Below are positions 17,032-25,863 of a DNA stretch of 32,688 bases, piece by piece. The notes beneath the pieces were generated by a model, which was not told where the DNA came from, did no database searches, and was given only the letters and a program-made list of their open reading frames with translations. Made by a program: the position numbers and the translations under genes. The stretch spans positions 99,755-132,442 of the forward strand of contig JAAVEA010000005.1 of assembly GCA_014801535.1 (NCBI GenBank). The letters are read 5' to 3'. Positions within the stretch are counted from its first letter, which is position 1. Each line of letters opens with the position of its first letter. Origin of the DNA: Bacteroides sp. (GTDB lineage: Bacteria; Bacteroidota; Bacteroidia; Bacteroidales; Muribaculaceae).

Positions 17032-18726
17032 ATGAAGAGAGAAGAGAATGTGTTTAAATATCTTGTAGGTATACTAGTATACTTGATAGTAACTATGGCC
17101 GTAGGGTGCATTGCTTCCTGTTCATACTCCGGTGCGCAATATAACAAGAGCATTGATAAGGCAGAGGATTTGATGGATATAAACGCTGACAGTGCGCTGT
17201 CGTTGCTTGACGCTGTAGATCTCTCTGAGCTCAAGGAGGATTCCATACGTGCGAAGTATGTTTATCTCAAGGCATATGGTCATTTGAAGAAGAACCGCTC
17301 CATGATAAGTGATTCCTTGATCTCATATGCTCATAATTATTATAGAGGCAAGGATAAAGTCAGAGATGTAAGAAGTGGGATAGCGTTTGCATGGTATAGG
17401 TTCTGGACCGGCGATACCCCCGGGGCTATCTCGTTGCTTGATTCCCTTGCAAGTATGTCAGGTGTGTCTGATTCGTTAAAAATTCAAGCCTTGAGAATCC
17501 GGGTATATCTCGGGGTTGCTGAATATCAAGGTGCTCCTCTCATTCCATTTGCGAAAAGGCTTTATGAGCTTGAGACAGATTCCATGAGAAAGATAGAAGC
17601 CAGATATATGCTCCTGACAGGGTATGAATATGCCAATCATCTTGATTCGGCCATCCATATAATTGACGAACTGATAGATTATGCCGGTAAAAACAAGTGG
17701 GGAGACAAGCATTTCCTTTTTGAGATGGAAAAGGCACAGTTGCTTACAGAGGTAGGAAGAAACAGCGAGAGCGATCTGCTCATTGATAAGATTTTTAAAA
17801 CGGGAGGCTCTGACAATGGGGCAGCAGATCTTCTCCATTTTCAACATGCCATCAATGCGCTGAACACAGGTGATCTCACACGGGCATCAAAACATCTTGC
17901 AAAGGCCGACAGTCTGGCGATCAGATTACACGGGGATAACGCCACTTTCCGTAGTTATAGCAATCTGCTTCACTCCATTATTGATTTCAAAAAGACCGGA
18001 AGTGTAAAGCTCATTCATATTGCGAGTCTTAATAATCGTCAGGATGAACGTTTCAACCGCATGAAAGCCTCGCAATGGGAATCGGAAAAAGGAGCGTTGC
18101 TCCAGCAGAGCCGTGCCTTGGCTCTCAAATCGGAGAGCCGTCATAAAACGGTTGTAATCTTGGTGATTATCCTTGTTACATTGGTCATCTTAGGGTTTGC
18201 TGCGTGGATCATCATATCTCGTCGTCAGCGGGAGAGAGAAAACGAAGAGCGTATCGAAGCATTGCAGAAAATGGTAGATGAGTATATGTCGACTCCGTCA
18301 GCAACGGATTCGGAACTGACCGAATCGTCTGCATTGAGGAGTGCCATGCTGAAGCAGCTCGGAATTATAAAGATGGTTGCCGAAACACCTACTGAGCAAA
18401 ACCGGGAGATGCTTCGTAAGATCTCTTCAATTGATGGGGAAACCAATGGAGAACTGGTCGACTGGCAGAAAGTGTTCGAGATGATAGATAACCTATACTC
18501 CGGCTTTCACGAAAAACTTCATGCCCGTTATGGGGATAGTCTCAATCAGAAAGAGGAACAGATTATTGTCCTTATGATGGCCGGTTTCTCCACCAAAGAG
18601 ATAAGCGTAATAACCGGACAGACCGCTTCAACAATATATGTAAGGAAATCTTCGATAAGGAAGAAGCTCGGGGTGCCTGAGAAGGAGGATATAGTGAGAT
18701 ATCTGCTCAATCAGAATAACGATTAA
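17032..18726 (+). CDS. Membrane-anchored TPR sensor / LuxR-type HTH regulator
   Basis: The frame is open from TTG 17005, but ATG 17032 (MKREENVFKYLVGILVYLIV) is preferred, giving 564 residues. An N-terminal hydrophobic segment (about 10-30, with Cys in AVGCIASCS) targets the sensor region to the periplasm; whether it is cleaved, lipidated or stays as an anchor is unclear. Residues about 40-350 are helical TPR-like repeats (AEDLMDINADSALSLLDA is the classical opening). A transmembrane helix follows at about 373-395, then a coiled coil (RRQREREN) and a C-terminal LuxR-type helix-turn-helix (about 505-555: LNQKEEQIIVLMMAGFST, KEISVITGQTASTIYVRKSS). Such proteins act as one-component regulators that read the periplasm and bind DNA from the membrane. 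The next gene, an outer-membrane receptor, is a natural target. Confidence 0.85.
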   Translation: MKREENVFKYLVGILVYLIVTMAVGCIASCSYSGAQYNKSIDKAEDLMDINADSALSLLDAVDLSELKEDSIRAKYVYLKAYGHLKKNRSMISDSLISYAHNYYRGKDKVRDVRSGIAFAWYRFWTGDTPGAISLLDSLASMSGVSDSLKIQALRIRVYLGVAEYQGAPLIPFAKRLYELETDSMRKIEARYMLLTGYEYANHLDSAIHIIDELIDYAGKNKWGDKHFLFEMEKAQLLTEVGRNSESDLLIDKIFKTGGSDNGAADLLHFQHAINALNTGDLTRASKHLAKADSLAIRLHGDNATFRSYSNLLHSIIDFKKTGSVKLIHIASLNNRQDERFNRMKASQWESEKGALLQQSRALALKSESRHKTVVILVIILVTLVILGFAAWIIISRRQRERENEERIEALQKMVDEYMSTPSATDSELTESSALRSAMLKQLGIIKMVAETPTEQNREMLRKISSIDGETNGELVDWQKVFEMIDNLYSGFHEKLHARYGDSLNQKEEQIIVLMMAGFSTKEISVITGQTASTIYVRKSSIRKKLGVPEKEDIVRYLLNQNND

Positions 18727-18730
18727 GCGT

Positions 18731-18847
18731 GGATTAAGAATTAAAATCGGTTTATTAAGACTTTTAAAAGATACATTTATTGATTATCAAATGATTACAC
18801 TTTATGGATTAAGACTTTTATATTTGGAATTAAAATAGCTTAAGACA
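18731..18847 (+). repeat. Cluster of TTAAGA(C) direct repeats upstream of receptor gene
   Basis: TTAAGA occurs at 18734, 18755, 18809 and 18841 region (CTTAAGAC). The longer unit ATTAAGACTTTTA is present twice, at 18754-18766 and 18808-18820, 54 bp apart, and GAATTAAAAT also occurs twice. The repeats end just at the receptor promoter, a likely place for activator binding. Confidence 0.5.
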
Positions 18848-18855
18848 TAATTTTG
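18823..18855 (+). promoter_or_regulatory. Bacteroidetes promoter for outer-membrane receptor gene
   Basis: TTTG (18823-18826) and TAATTTTG (18848-18855) are spaced 21 bases. The predicted start of transcription is about 25 bases before the ATG at 18888. Confidence 0.65.
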
Positions 18856-18887
18856 CATCAGAAAAATTAATAAAAACTGATGCGGAA

Positions 18888-21200
18888 ATGAAAAATATTT
18901 TCACAACAATTCTCATTGCTATAGTTGCATTGACTCCGGCATTTGGCCGGGAAATAACAGGAAAGGTGGTTGGAGAGAACGATGCTCCACTCGATTTTGT
19001 AAATGTAGTTTTATATAGAGACACCACTTATCTCACGGGGACGGTCACGGACGGTTCCGGTTTATTCACTATCCATACAGACTCGGATGGAGAGCTTAAT
19101 ACTAAAATCTCTTTTGTAGGTTACGACCCATGCGTAACATCTGTTCCTCGTTCCGGAAATATGGGTGTAATAAAACTCACTCCATCTTCGGTTGAACTCG
19201 GCGAGGTGATCGTAAAGGCAACGCGCCCTTCAACAACGATGAAAGGAAATGCTCTTGTAACTAACGTTGAGGGTAGCTCACTTGCCATAGCGGGCACTGC
19301 CAACGATGTCTTGGCACGTATTCCCATGGTGGTCGATAACGGAGGGGAGTTGGAGGTGTTCGGTAAGGGTTCTCCTGCAATTTATATTAACGGACGCAAG
19401 GTAAACGATCTTCAGGAACTTTCACAGCTCAATTCTCAGGATATAAAGAATGTTTCGGTAATAACAAATCCCGGAGCGGCATATTCCGCAGATGTGAAAT
19501 CGGTGATTCAGATTCGCACAAAGCCCCCGAAGGGAGATGGTTTCAGCGGCACTTTACGAAGTGATAACGGATTTCAGCACTATTTCCGCACAGGAAATTC
19601 GGTTGATTTGAAGTATCGCACCCGTGGACTCGAAATCTTTGCCAATTATGGATGGTGGTATGGGGCGAATCGTGAGGACCGAACCAACGATATGACCACC
19701 ACTACTTCCATGGGAACATATCAGCAGATGCTGAATACCATAGGGAAGCAAACCTATAACGATATGACAGGTAAAATCGGATTCTCGTATATTTTCAATG
19801 AAAAACATAGCATTGGAGCTTATTATCAGAACAGTTGGAACCGACACACCCTTAGGGGTACTATTCCAAGTGAGGTTTGGCAAGATGATGTTTTGCTTGA
19901 TAAATATGATTCCGATGTAAATAACAGATCGGTTGCATTGCCCCGGCACTATGCCAATCTCTATTACAATGGAGTTGTTGGGAAATTCAATATTGATTTC
20001 AATGCCGATTATATTTGGTATAAAAACAGGGAGTTTTCAACCAGTGATGAGGTGAGCGAAGCAGGGGAGAGCAGACTTGTTGAAACCACATCAACCAATC
20101 ATAACCGTTTGTTTGCAGAAAAATTGGTGGTGCGTCATCCTCTTTGGCGTGGACAGATACAGGTTGGTGAAGAATATACCAGTACAAGAACAACAAACCT
20201 ATTCACAGCCAATATTCCGGAGGTGACTGATGCCGACAATAGGGTTGATGAAAGCAACAGCGCGGCTTTTGTGGAGGTTGCACAGCAATTGGGACGTTTC
20301 AATATAGGAGTTGGCTTGCGTTATGAGCATGTGAAATTTGATTACTATGAGATGGGTTCTCTTCGTGAGAGTCAGAGCGAAACTTATAATAATCTGTTCC
20401 CTTCACTGAATGTGGCTACACAGGTAGGCACAGTGGGGATGGCATTGAATTATTCGGGAAAGACCATTCGGCCCGGATACTCCCAGCTCGATGGGGCAGT
20501 GAGCTATATCAACCGTCTCACATTTGAGAGTGGAAATCCCTATCTTAAGCCAACCAAGATTCAGACTGTGGAATATATGGCTCAATGGAGACAATTTTTC
20601 GCTCAGTTGTCATATTCCTATATCAAAGACGGGGTTTATCACATAACCGAACCATACGGTGCAGAGGGGGAGGCAACAATTATACGAACCGCCAATCTTG
20701 ATCATCGCCACTATTTCCAGGCTTTTTTTGGTGGACAGTTTAAAGTTGGAGTGTGGCAACCTCGCGTAAATGTGGGGGTCACTAAACAATGGCTAACTTT
20801 GCCTGTAAATGGGAACCCGATGAAAATGGATACCCCGGGATTTCTCTTCCAGTGGCAAAATGCCATTCATCTTCCCTATGATATATGGATGAATCTCGAT
20901 GCCCAGTTAATGACTCATACATGGGATAATAATATGAGACTCACCAACACGCCATGGTATCTCAATGCCAAAGTCTATAAAGGATTTTTCAATGATTGTT
21001 TCAGCATCACGCTTGAAGCGAAGGATCTTTTCAATACATCCCAACACAACGCGAGATTCTATAACAATGCTGTGCAGATAGACCAGAAGAACTTTGCTAC
21101 GGGTCGTTCGATGATGCTCACTCTTCAATATCGTTTCAACACGACCCGCGACCGTTATCGTGGCACAGGAGCCGGAAATTCGGAAAAATCCCGTTTTTAA
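18888..21200 (+). CDS. TonB-dependent-receptor-like outer-membrane beta-barrel protein
   Basis: The 770-residue product begins with a signal peptide (MKNIFTTILIAIVALTPAFG), then a carboxypeptidase-regulatory-like domain (about 21-100: REITGKVVGENDAPLDFVNV, TVTDGSGLFTI, ISFVGYD), a plug-like region (about 105-225: LGEVIVKATRPS, NDVLARIPMVV, PAIYINGRKV, IKNVSVITNPGAAYSA) and a long barrel ending in alternating aromatics (MLTLQYRFNTT). This is the outer-membrane beta-barrel family related to but distinct from SusC; no SusD gene follows. Members import unknown substrates or serve in surface functions. It lies downstream of the TPR/HTH regulator with a promoter of its own, and is followed after 13 bp by a small secreted protein gene. 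Ligand unknown. Confidence 0.9.
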   Translation: MKNIFTTILIAIVALTPAFGREITGKVVGENDAPLDFVNVVLYRDTTYLTGTVTDGSGLFTIHTDSDGELNTKISFVGYDPCVTSVPRSGNMGVIKLTPSSVELGEVIVKATRPSTTMKGNALVTNVEGSSLAIAGTANDVLARIPMVVDNGGELEVFGKGSPAIYINGRKVNDLQELSQLNSQDIKNVSVITNPGAAYSADVKSVIQIRTKPPKGDGFSGTLRSDNGFQHYFRTGNSVDLKYRTRGLEIFANYGWWYGANREDRTNDMTTTTSMGTYQQMLNTIGKQTYNDMTGKIGFSYIFNEKHSIGAYYQNSWNRHTLRGTIPSEVWQDDVLLDKYDSDVNNRSVALPRHYANLYYNGVVGKFNIDFNADYIWYKNREFSTSDEVSEAGESRLVETTSTNHNRLFAEKLVVRHPLWRGQIQVGEEYTSTRTTNLFTANIPEVTDADNRVDESNSAAFVEVAQQLGRFNIGVGLRYEHVKFDYYEMGSLRESQSETYNNLFPSLNVATQVGTVGMALNYSGKTIRPGYSQLDGAVSYINRLTFESGNPYLKPTKIQTVEYMAQWRQFFAQLSYSYIKDGVYHITEPYGAEGEATIIRTANLDHRHYFQAFFGGQFKVGVWQPRVNVGVTKQWLTLPVNGNPMKMDTPGFLFQWQNAIHLPYDIWMNLDAQLMTHTWDNNMRLTNTPWYLNAKVYKGFFNDCFSITLEAKDLFNTSQHNARFYNNAVQIDQKNFATGRSMMLTLQYRFNTTRDRYRGTGAGNSEKSRF

Positions 21201-21213
21201 ATTCACATAAATT

Positions 21214-21540
21214 ATGAGAGTTATAATAATATTTTTATGCGTGCTGATTAGCACTGTGGCAATGAATGCCAAACCACGTTGTCAGAGTTTCAACAATAAC
21301 GATGGTAAAGTAACCATAGTTTTCACTGACGACAAAGCCGACCAAAACTACAAAGTTTCGGATGTGAAACTCATACCTTCCTGGGGAGGAAAAGAATATC
21401 CGGCAACCTCAGTGCAGGGGACGGTAAAAAACGGAGTGGCAACCATGACCCTTACCTTCCCTCACTTGACATATTTCTCGAATCCTAAGGTGGAGTTGCG
21501 AATCAACGGTAAGAAGAGTAAATTCAAAGTGTGTCAATAG
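21214..21540 (+). CDS. Small secreted protein of unknown function, receptor-linked
   Basis: I do not recognise the family. The 108-residue product has a signal peptide (MRVIIIFLCVLISTVAMNAK) and a mature part of about 88 residues rich in predicted beta strands (GKVTIVFTDD, YKVSDVKLIPSW, GVATMTLTFP, KVELRINGKKSKFKV). The mature protein has two cysteines, near its N-terminus (Cys23) and next to its C-terminus (Cys107), which could form a disulphide that closes a small beta-sandwich. It starts 13 bp after the receptor gene and is followed by a strong terminator, so the two genes form one transcript. A role as periplasmic or surface partner of the receptor is an inference from position only. Confidence 0.75.
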   Translation: MRVIIIFLCVLISTVAMNAKPRCQSFNNNDGKVTIVFTDDKADQNYKVSDVKLIPSWGGKEYPATSVQGTVKNGVATMTLTFPHLTYFSNPKVELRINGKKSKFKVCQ

Positions 21541-21608
21541 TGGCTGATTTAAAGTACATAAATTGTTTTGATAATCCTTGAAAGACTTGAATAATTCAGA
21601 TATAACAG

Positions 21609-21645
21609 AAAAACGGAGCAAGGCCTCGACCTCAGCTCCGTTTTT
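21609..21645 (+). terminator. Rho-independent terminator of the receptor operon
   Basis: AAAAACGGAGC (21609-21619) and GCTCCGTTTTT (21635-21645) form a perfect 11-bp stem with a 15-base loop and a T-run. The A-run on the left arm means it could also work on the - strand. Confidence 0.9.
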
Positions 21646-21760
21646 GTCGCGATAGCATTGTTTTATTATTTTATCGGCAATGTCTGCGACAATTACCAAC
21701 TTTATGACAATTAAGCCAAGGGAAAGGTTTAATTTCACCTTGCTTTTTAACATTCTTTAT

Positions 21761-21841
21761 CTATCGGACGCACCGTGGTGCGTCCCTACCTTTGTATGGT
21801 TCCTTTGTCTGTCTATCGGACGCACCAGGGTGCGTCCCTAC
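21761..21841. repeat. Two copies of a 29-bp palindromic (REP-like) repeat
   Basis: Copy 1 is at 21761-21789 and copy 2 at 21813-21841, both reading CTATCGGACGCACC, two bases, then GGTGCGTCCCTAC. Each has perfect 9-bp arms GGACGCACC/GGTGCGTCC; the only differences are the two loop bases (GT or AG). They lie in the 316-bp gap between convergent genes, just after the receptor-operon terminator and before the end of prfC. No transposase is near. Confidence 0.8.
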
Positions 21842-21856
21842 ATCGGGGATAGGGGA

Positions 21857-23440
21857 TCAGAATTCGGAGGAGAAATGGAATTTGATTTTCGGGAAATCAT
21901 TTCGGGCCATCTGAAGCACATAATTACTGTCGGCAAGGAACACGTCGCGTCCCTCTTTATCAACAGCCATAAACTGATGCTTCCTTTTCTTGAATGCTGC
22001 TAAGGCTTCCTCATCATCACTCTCGATCCAGCAGGCTTTGTAAAGAGAAATAGGTTCCCAACGGCATTGGGCGCCATACTCATGTAAAAGACGATACTGG
22101 ATGACCTCAAACTGAAGCTGACCGACGGTGCCGATAATCTTACGTCCGTTGAAGGAGTTGGTGAACATCTGTGCTACCCCTTCATCCATCAGCTGGTGAA
22201 TACCCTTGTCGAGTTGTTTCTGCTTCATTGGGTCGGCGTTCTCGATATATTTGAACATCTCAGGCGAGAATGACGGGAGTCCCTTGAAATGGAGAATCTC
22301 TCCGCTTGTGAGTGTGTCTCCGATCTTAAAGTTGCCGGTGTCGGGTATACCGACAATATCGCCCGGATATGCTTCATCCACAATATTTTTCTTCTGCGCC
22401 ATAAAGGCAGTGGGAGCTGCAAACCGCATCATCTTCTCATTACGGACATGGCGGTAGTTGACGTTTCTTTCAAATTTCCCGGAACATATCTTCACAAAGG
22501 CGATGCATGAGCGATGGTTGGGATCCATATTGGCGTGTATTTTGAATACAAACCCGGTGAATCCCTCTTCCTCCGGACGCACTTCTCTCTCTACGGCCTG
22601 AATGGGTCGCGGAGCGGGAGCAATCTTCACGAAACAATCGAGAAGTTCCTTAACTCCGAATGTGTTGAGGGCTGATCCGAAGAATACGGGTGCTGTATCG
22701 CCGGCAAGGTAGTCGTTGGCATCAAATTCGGGATATACACCCTCTATGAGTTCAAGATCCTCACGAAGCTTGGCGGCATCAGCCTCTCCCACGAGTTCAT
22801 CAACCTCGGGTGATGAAACATCAGAGATCTCAATGCGCTCGCTCACGGTCTGTTTGGAGGGAGTGAAGAGGTCAAGACCTTGTTCGTAGATATTGTAAAC
22901 CCCTTTGAAACGTGCTCCCATATTAATCGGCCATGACAAAGGACGAACATTGATCTGAAGTTCCTTCTCAAGTTCATCAAGAATGTCGAAAGGGTCGCGT
23001 CCCTCACGGTCCATCTTATTGACGAAAATGATCACCGGGGTTTTCCTCATGCGGCACACCTCCATCAGACGACGAGTCTGTGTCTCCACACCTTTTGCTG
23101 CATCTACAACGATGATGACAGAATCCACGGCAGTAAGCGTGCGGAAGGTATCTTCTGCGAAATCCTGGTGGCCCGGGGTGTCAAGGATATTTATCTTATA
23201 GTCGCCGTAGTTGAAACCCATGACCGATGTGGCTACGGATATTCCGCGTTGTTTCTCAATCTCCATCCAGTCGGAAGTGGCGGTTTTCTTGATTTTATTG
23301 CTCTTTACAGCACCTGCTACGTGAATGGCACCTCCGAAAAGGAGTAGCTTTTCAGTAAGAGTTGTCTTACCGGCATCGGGATGGGATATGATTGCAAAAG
23401 TGCGCCTGCGCGCAATCTCTTTATTAAGCTCTTCAGACAT
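21857..23440 (-). CDS. prfC: Peptide chain release factor 3
   Basis: GTPase that recycles RF1/RF2 from the ribosome after termination. The 527-residue length is that of RF3. The N-terminal GTPase domain shows the P-loop [15 protein letters not shown] (about 19-33), the switch [24 protein letters not shown] (G3), and [10 protein letters not shown] (G4). The typical RF3 segment [18 protein letters not shown] and the C-terminal domain with [15 protein letters not shown] follow. It is the last gene of a - strand unit, 12 bp after rfbD. Translation-factor and sugar-nucleotide genes have no functional link that I know of; the pairing appears to be a conserved Bacteroidales gene order rather than a pathway. 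Confidence 0.97.
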   Translation of the reverse strand: MSEELNKEIARRRTFAIISHPDAGKTTLTEKLLLFGGAIHVAGAVKSNKIKKTATSDWMEIEKQRGISVATSVMGFNYGDYKINILDTPGHQDFAEDTFRTLTAVDSVIIVVDAAKGVETQTRRLMEVCRMRKTPVIIFVNKMDREGRDPFDILDELEKELQINVRPLSWPINMGARFKGVYNIYEQGLDLFTPSKQTVSERIEISDVSSPEVDELVGEADAAKLREDLELIEGVYPEFDANDYLAGDTAPVFFGSALNTFGVKELLDCFVKIAPAPRPIQAVEREVRPEEEGFTGFVFKIHANMDPNHRSCIAFVKICSGKFERNVNYRHVRNEKMMRFAAPTAFMAQKKNIVDEAYPGDIVGIPDTGNFKIGDTLTSGEILHFKGLPSFSPEMFKYIENADPMKQKQLDKGIHQLMDEGVAQMFTNSFNGRKIIGTVGQLQFEVIQYRLLHEYGAQCRWEPISLYKACWIESDDEEALAAFKKRKHQFMAVDKEGRDVFLADSNYVLQMARNDFPKIKFHFSSEF

Positions 23441-23452
23441 CTTGTGGTTTGT

Positions 23453-24307
23453 TTATTCACCCAAAAGCGCAAGACACTTTTTCAGGGAGTCGCGCCAATA
23501 AGGGATGTTCACACCATAGGTGTTTTTGATTTTCATTTTGCTCAAAACCGAATACATAGGGCGTTTGGCAGGAGAGGGGTATTGGGAAGTGGGGATAGGG
23601 TTGACCTTGGCTTTCTTTCCTGTTATCTCGAATATGGCTTTGGTGAAATCGAACCATGAAGCCACCCCCTCGTTGGTGAAGTGGTAGATTCCCGGTAGCC
23701 ATTTCTTGTGACGGATGATATGGTAGATAGCTTCGGCGAGATCACCCGCATATGTGGGCGATCCGATCTGGTCTGCCACAACATTGATGCTATCTTGCTC
23801 AGATGCAAGGCGGAGCATGGTTTTCACGAAGTTACCGCCAAATTCAGAATACAGCCATGCAGTGCGGATTATGAGCGCATCCTGGCAGAAAGAGGTAAGA
23901 ATCCCTTCCCCTTCGAGTTTGGTGCGTCCGTAAATGCTTCTCGGGTAAGGCTCATCATTCTCTTCATAAGGACGGAAGCTCTCACCGTTGAATACATAAT
24001 CTGTAGAGATATGTATAACTTTCACCCGATAGCGGGATGCGGACTGTGCGATATATCCTACGGCGACGGTGTTGATTGCAGCTGCTTTCAGATCATCGGT
24101 CTCCGCACGGTCTACAGCCGTGTAGGCAGCGCAGTTGACAATGAAATCAAATTTATTTTCACGAATGAAATGATCCACTTCCTCGCGGTCTGTAATGTCA
24201 AGATCCTCCACATCAGTGTAGACGACTTCAAGATCTGCATCTCCGGAGAAAACTTTTCGAATGCAATTTCCAAGCTGACCGTGCGATCCGGTTACAAGTA
24301 TTTTCAT
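23453..24307 (-). CDS. rfbD: dTDP-4-dehydrorhamnose reductase
   Basis: Last step of dTDP-L-rhamnose synthesis, reducing dTDP-4-keto-rhamnose with NAD(P)H, for surface polysaccharides. The 284-residue product is an extended short-chain dehydrogenase: nucleotide-binding GSHGQLGNCI (7-16), NCAAYTAVDRAE (58-69), STDYVFNG (101-108) and the catalytic pair Tyr126/Lys130 in YGRTK. The C-terminal substrate part contains IYHFTNEGVASWFDFTKAI, as usual in RmlD. It lies between the DUF4924 gene (56 bp upstream) and prfC. The other rhamnose genes (rfbA, rfbB, rfbC) are not in this window. Confidence 0.95.
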   Translation of the reverse strand: MKILVTGSHGQLGNCIRKVFSGDADLEVVYTDVEDLDITDREEVDHFIRENKFDFIVNCAAYTAVDRAETDDLKAAAINTVAVGYIAQSASRYRVKVIHISTDYVFNGESFRPYEENDEPYPRSIYGRTKLEGEGILTSFCQDALIIRTAWLYSEFGGNFVKTMLRLASEQDSINVVADQIGSPTYAGDLAEAIYHIIRHKKWLPGIYHFTNEGVASWFDFTKAIFEITGKKAKVNPIPTSQYPSPAKRPMYSVLSKMKIKNTYGVNIPYWRDSLKKCLALLGE

Positions 24308-24363
24308 GTTATAATATATTTTTCAGAATCATGGCCTCAGGCCGCAAGTTAGTAATGAAGTTA

Positions 24364-24918
24364 TCACTCCTCTTCCCAATCGAGCTCGTTATTATAATCC
24401 TCTTTATAGTATTTAGCCAGAAGAGCAAGGAATCTGGAAATCTGCTGAGTAGCTTCGAGAGTGTCTTTTGAAATCTCTTTTCCCTGAAGTCTCAGCATCA
24501 GGATTCCATAAAGAGCATCGAAGCAGGATTCAAGTTCATCTTTCTTGTTATCTCCGGCCTTGGAGCGAATCTCAACTATATATGGCAGAGTATTGTAGAA
24601 CTCGGCTGCATATCGGGCAAATTTAGGATTCTTCATTAAGCGGGCATGAAGATTGTTGAGATCAATCAGGATATTTTTATTCAATTGAAGATGTCCTGAT
24701 TTTTCCACACCCTCACGGCGCATCATGTCGATGAGCGACTCATACCAGTCGCGCATCTCTTTTTTCTGCGTGTCGGAAAGTGTGGTGTGTCGGTCGATTA
24801 TCTCTTTCTCTATGCGGTCGAGATCAAGTCCGTATGCACGGATAAGGTCTTCTATCTGCCACATATAGAGTAGATATTCGGCTATATTCTCTCTTTTCTT
24901 TGCTGATGCTGTAATCAT
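24364..24918 (-). CDS. DUF4924-family conserved protein
   Basis: A 184-residue soluble, highly charged, helical protein with no signal peptide. The opening MITASAKKRENIAEYLLYMWQIEDLIRA and the middle motif SGHLQLNKNILIDLNNLHARL match what I recall of the DUF4924 family, found across Bacteroidales and often placed next to rfbD and prfC. Function is unknown; no catalytic motif is apparent. It is the first gene of the - strand unit and has a -7 element 18 bp upstream of its start. Confidence 0.8.
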   Translation of the reverse strand: MITASAKKRENIAEYLLYMWQIEDLIRAYGLDLDRIEKEIIDRHTTLSDTQKKEMRDWYESLIDMMRREGVEKSGHLQLNKNILIDLNNLHARLMKNPKFARYAAEFYNTLPYIVEIRSKAGDNKKDELESCFDALYGILMLRLQGKEISKDTLEATQQISRFLALLAKYYKEDYNNELDWEEE

Positions 24919-24935
24919 ATTTTCGCTTTGTTTTG

Positions 24936-24965
24936 CAAAATTAGTAAAAAAACTTTATTTCCGAA
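24936..24965 (-). promoter_or_regulatory. Promoter of the DUF4924-rfbD-prfC unit
   Basis: On the - strand, TAATTTTG (24936-24943) matches TAnnTTTG and a partial -33 (TTCG, 24962-24965) lies 18 bases upstream. The leader before the ATG at 24918 would be about 10 bases. Confidence 0.55.
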
Positions 24966-24970
24966 GTTGT

Positions 24971-25783
24971 CTAATCGTTTTTTGTATTGAACTCATTTAG
25001 TTTGCTTACGGAGCCGTATGTTTGAAGTGGGCCGATGAATTCTGTCGGATACGAGGGATCGGCATATCGGTCGAATCGGGCGGCATCAAATCTTCTGCGC
25101 AGCTGTTCCTCTTCAGTTCCAAGGCCGTAATGCATGGGGATGAAGGTTCCGACGCGGAACGTGTGCAGGAATATTTTTGCTCCTTCCCAATAGTCGGTGC
25201 CCAGTCTTGAATCAACCGGAAAGAGCGCCACATCTATTTTATCATTATCTCCGGAGAGGTGTTCCGATATAGGCTCCAGCTTCTTGCGGAAAAGAGCTAA
25301 CGCATCGTCCACCTCTTTTTGAGAGGATTCATCTTTCCATATCCATGCGTTCAGGTCGCCGGCGTGAAATATTGTTTTTCCATCTACGGATACAAGATAA
25401 GAATTTCCTTCATCGGTCGATCCGAATGCGTTTACCGTAATCAGGTTGTCGCAAAACGCCTCTCCCGGCCTGAGCACTGTCAGACATGATTTATCAAGAT
25501 GCGGACCTGAATGGGTTGAGGTAGGGGAGAAAATATATCTGGCTCTTTGAGCAGTGTCCTTGCTGAGTATGAATCGGATATCTTTATATTTCGAAGCCCA
25601 TGTGAAAATATCCTTGTTAAAATGATCTTTGTGGAAATGCGACACTATTACATATACCGGTTTATCGGCATCGATCAGTTGATGCATCATGCCGTAAGGA
25701 TCTTTCCAGAAATCAAAGATGATGCTGCATTTCGGTGTCGTCACTAAAAAAGACGAATGAAATATGTAGGTAATACTTAACAT
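24971..25783 (-). CDS. Metallo-beta-lactamase-fold hydrolase
   Basis: Predicted metal-dependent hydrolase of the UlaG/YcjY-like metallo-beta-lactamase group. I start at 25783 (MLSITYIFHSSFLVTTP), giving 270 residues; the frame is open 37 codons further upstream, but that part covers an inverted repeat and the terminator of the neighbouring gene and has no family similarity. The metal-binding motif HFHKDH (49-54) is present, with a further HAGDLNAW (metal ligand Asp) and a late PMHYGLG (third His). These residues are the usual two-metal site. No signal peptide, so cytoplasmic. The substrate is unknown. It appears to be a single-gene unit with its own control region. Confidence 0.85.
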   Translation of the reverse strand: MLSITYIFHSSFLVTTPKCSIIFDFWKDPYGMMHQLIDADKPVYVIVSHFHKDHFNKDIFTWASKYKDIRFILSKDTAQRARYIFSPTSTHSGPHLDKSCLTVLRPGEAFCDNLITVNAFGSTDEGNSYLVSVDGKTIFHAGDLNAWIWKDESSQKEVDDALALFRKKLEPISEHLSGDNDKIDVALFPVDSRLGTDYWEGAKIFLHTFRVGTFIPMHYGLGTEEEQLRRRFDAARFDRYADPSYPTEFIGPLQTYGSVSKLNEFNTKND

Positions 25784-25793
25784 TTTTTTCTCA

Positions 25794-25816
25794 TTAAGTA
25801 ATCGTTGCTTACTTAA
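25794..25816. promoter_or_regulatory. Inverted repeat just upstream of the MBL-fold gene
   Basis: TTAAGTAA (25794-25801) and TTACTTAA (25809-25816) are perfect 8-bp arms around TCGTTGC, ending 10 bp before the start codon. It may be an operator or a leader hairpin that affects translation. Confidence 0.45.
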
Positions 25817-25863
25817 ACTAACGTTTGAGAGCGGTTTTTTCCTAATATAACGGGCTGCTCTGT

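Noticed and set aside
21761..21841. Two repeats as a start of a CRISPR array
   Set aside because: Only two copies, a 23-base spacer, strong internal palindrome and no cas genes.
21680..22003. 107-residue frame overlapping the end of prfC
   Set aside because: It covers the palindromic repeats and is antisense to prfC; no protein features.
23708..24352. 214-residue + strand frame antisense to rfbD
   Set aside because: It is a shadow of rfbD; its composition and lack of any domain match this.
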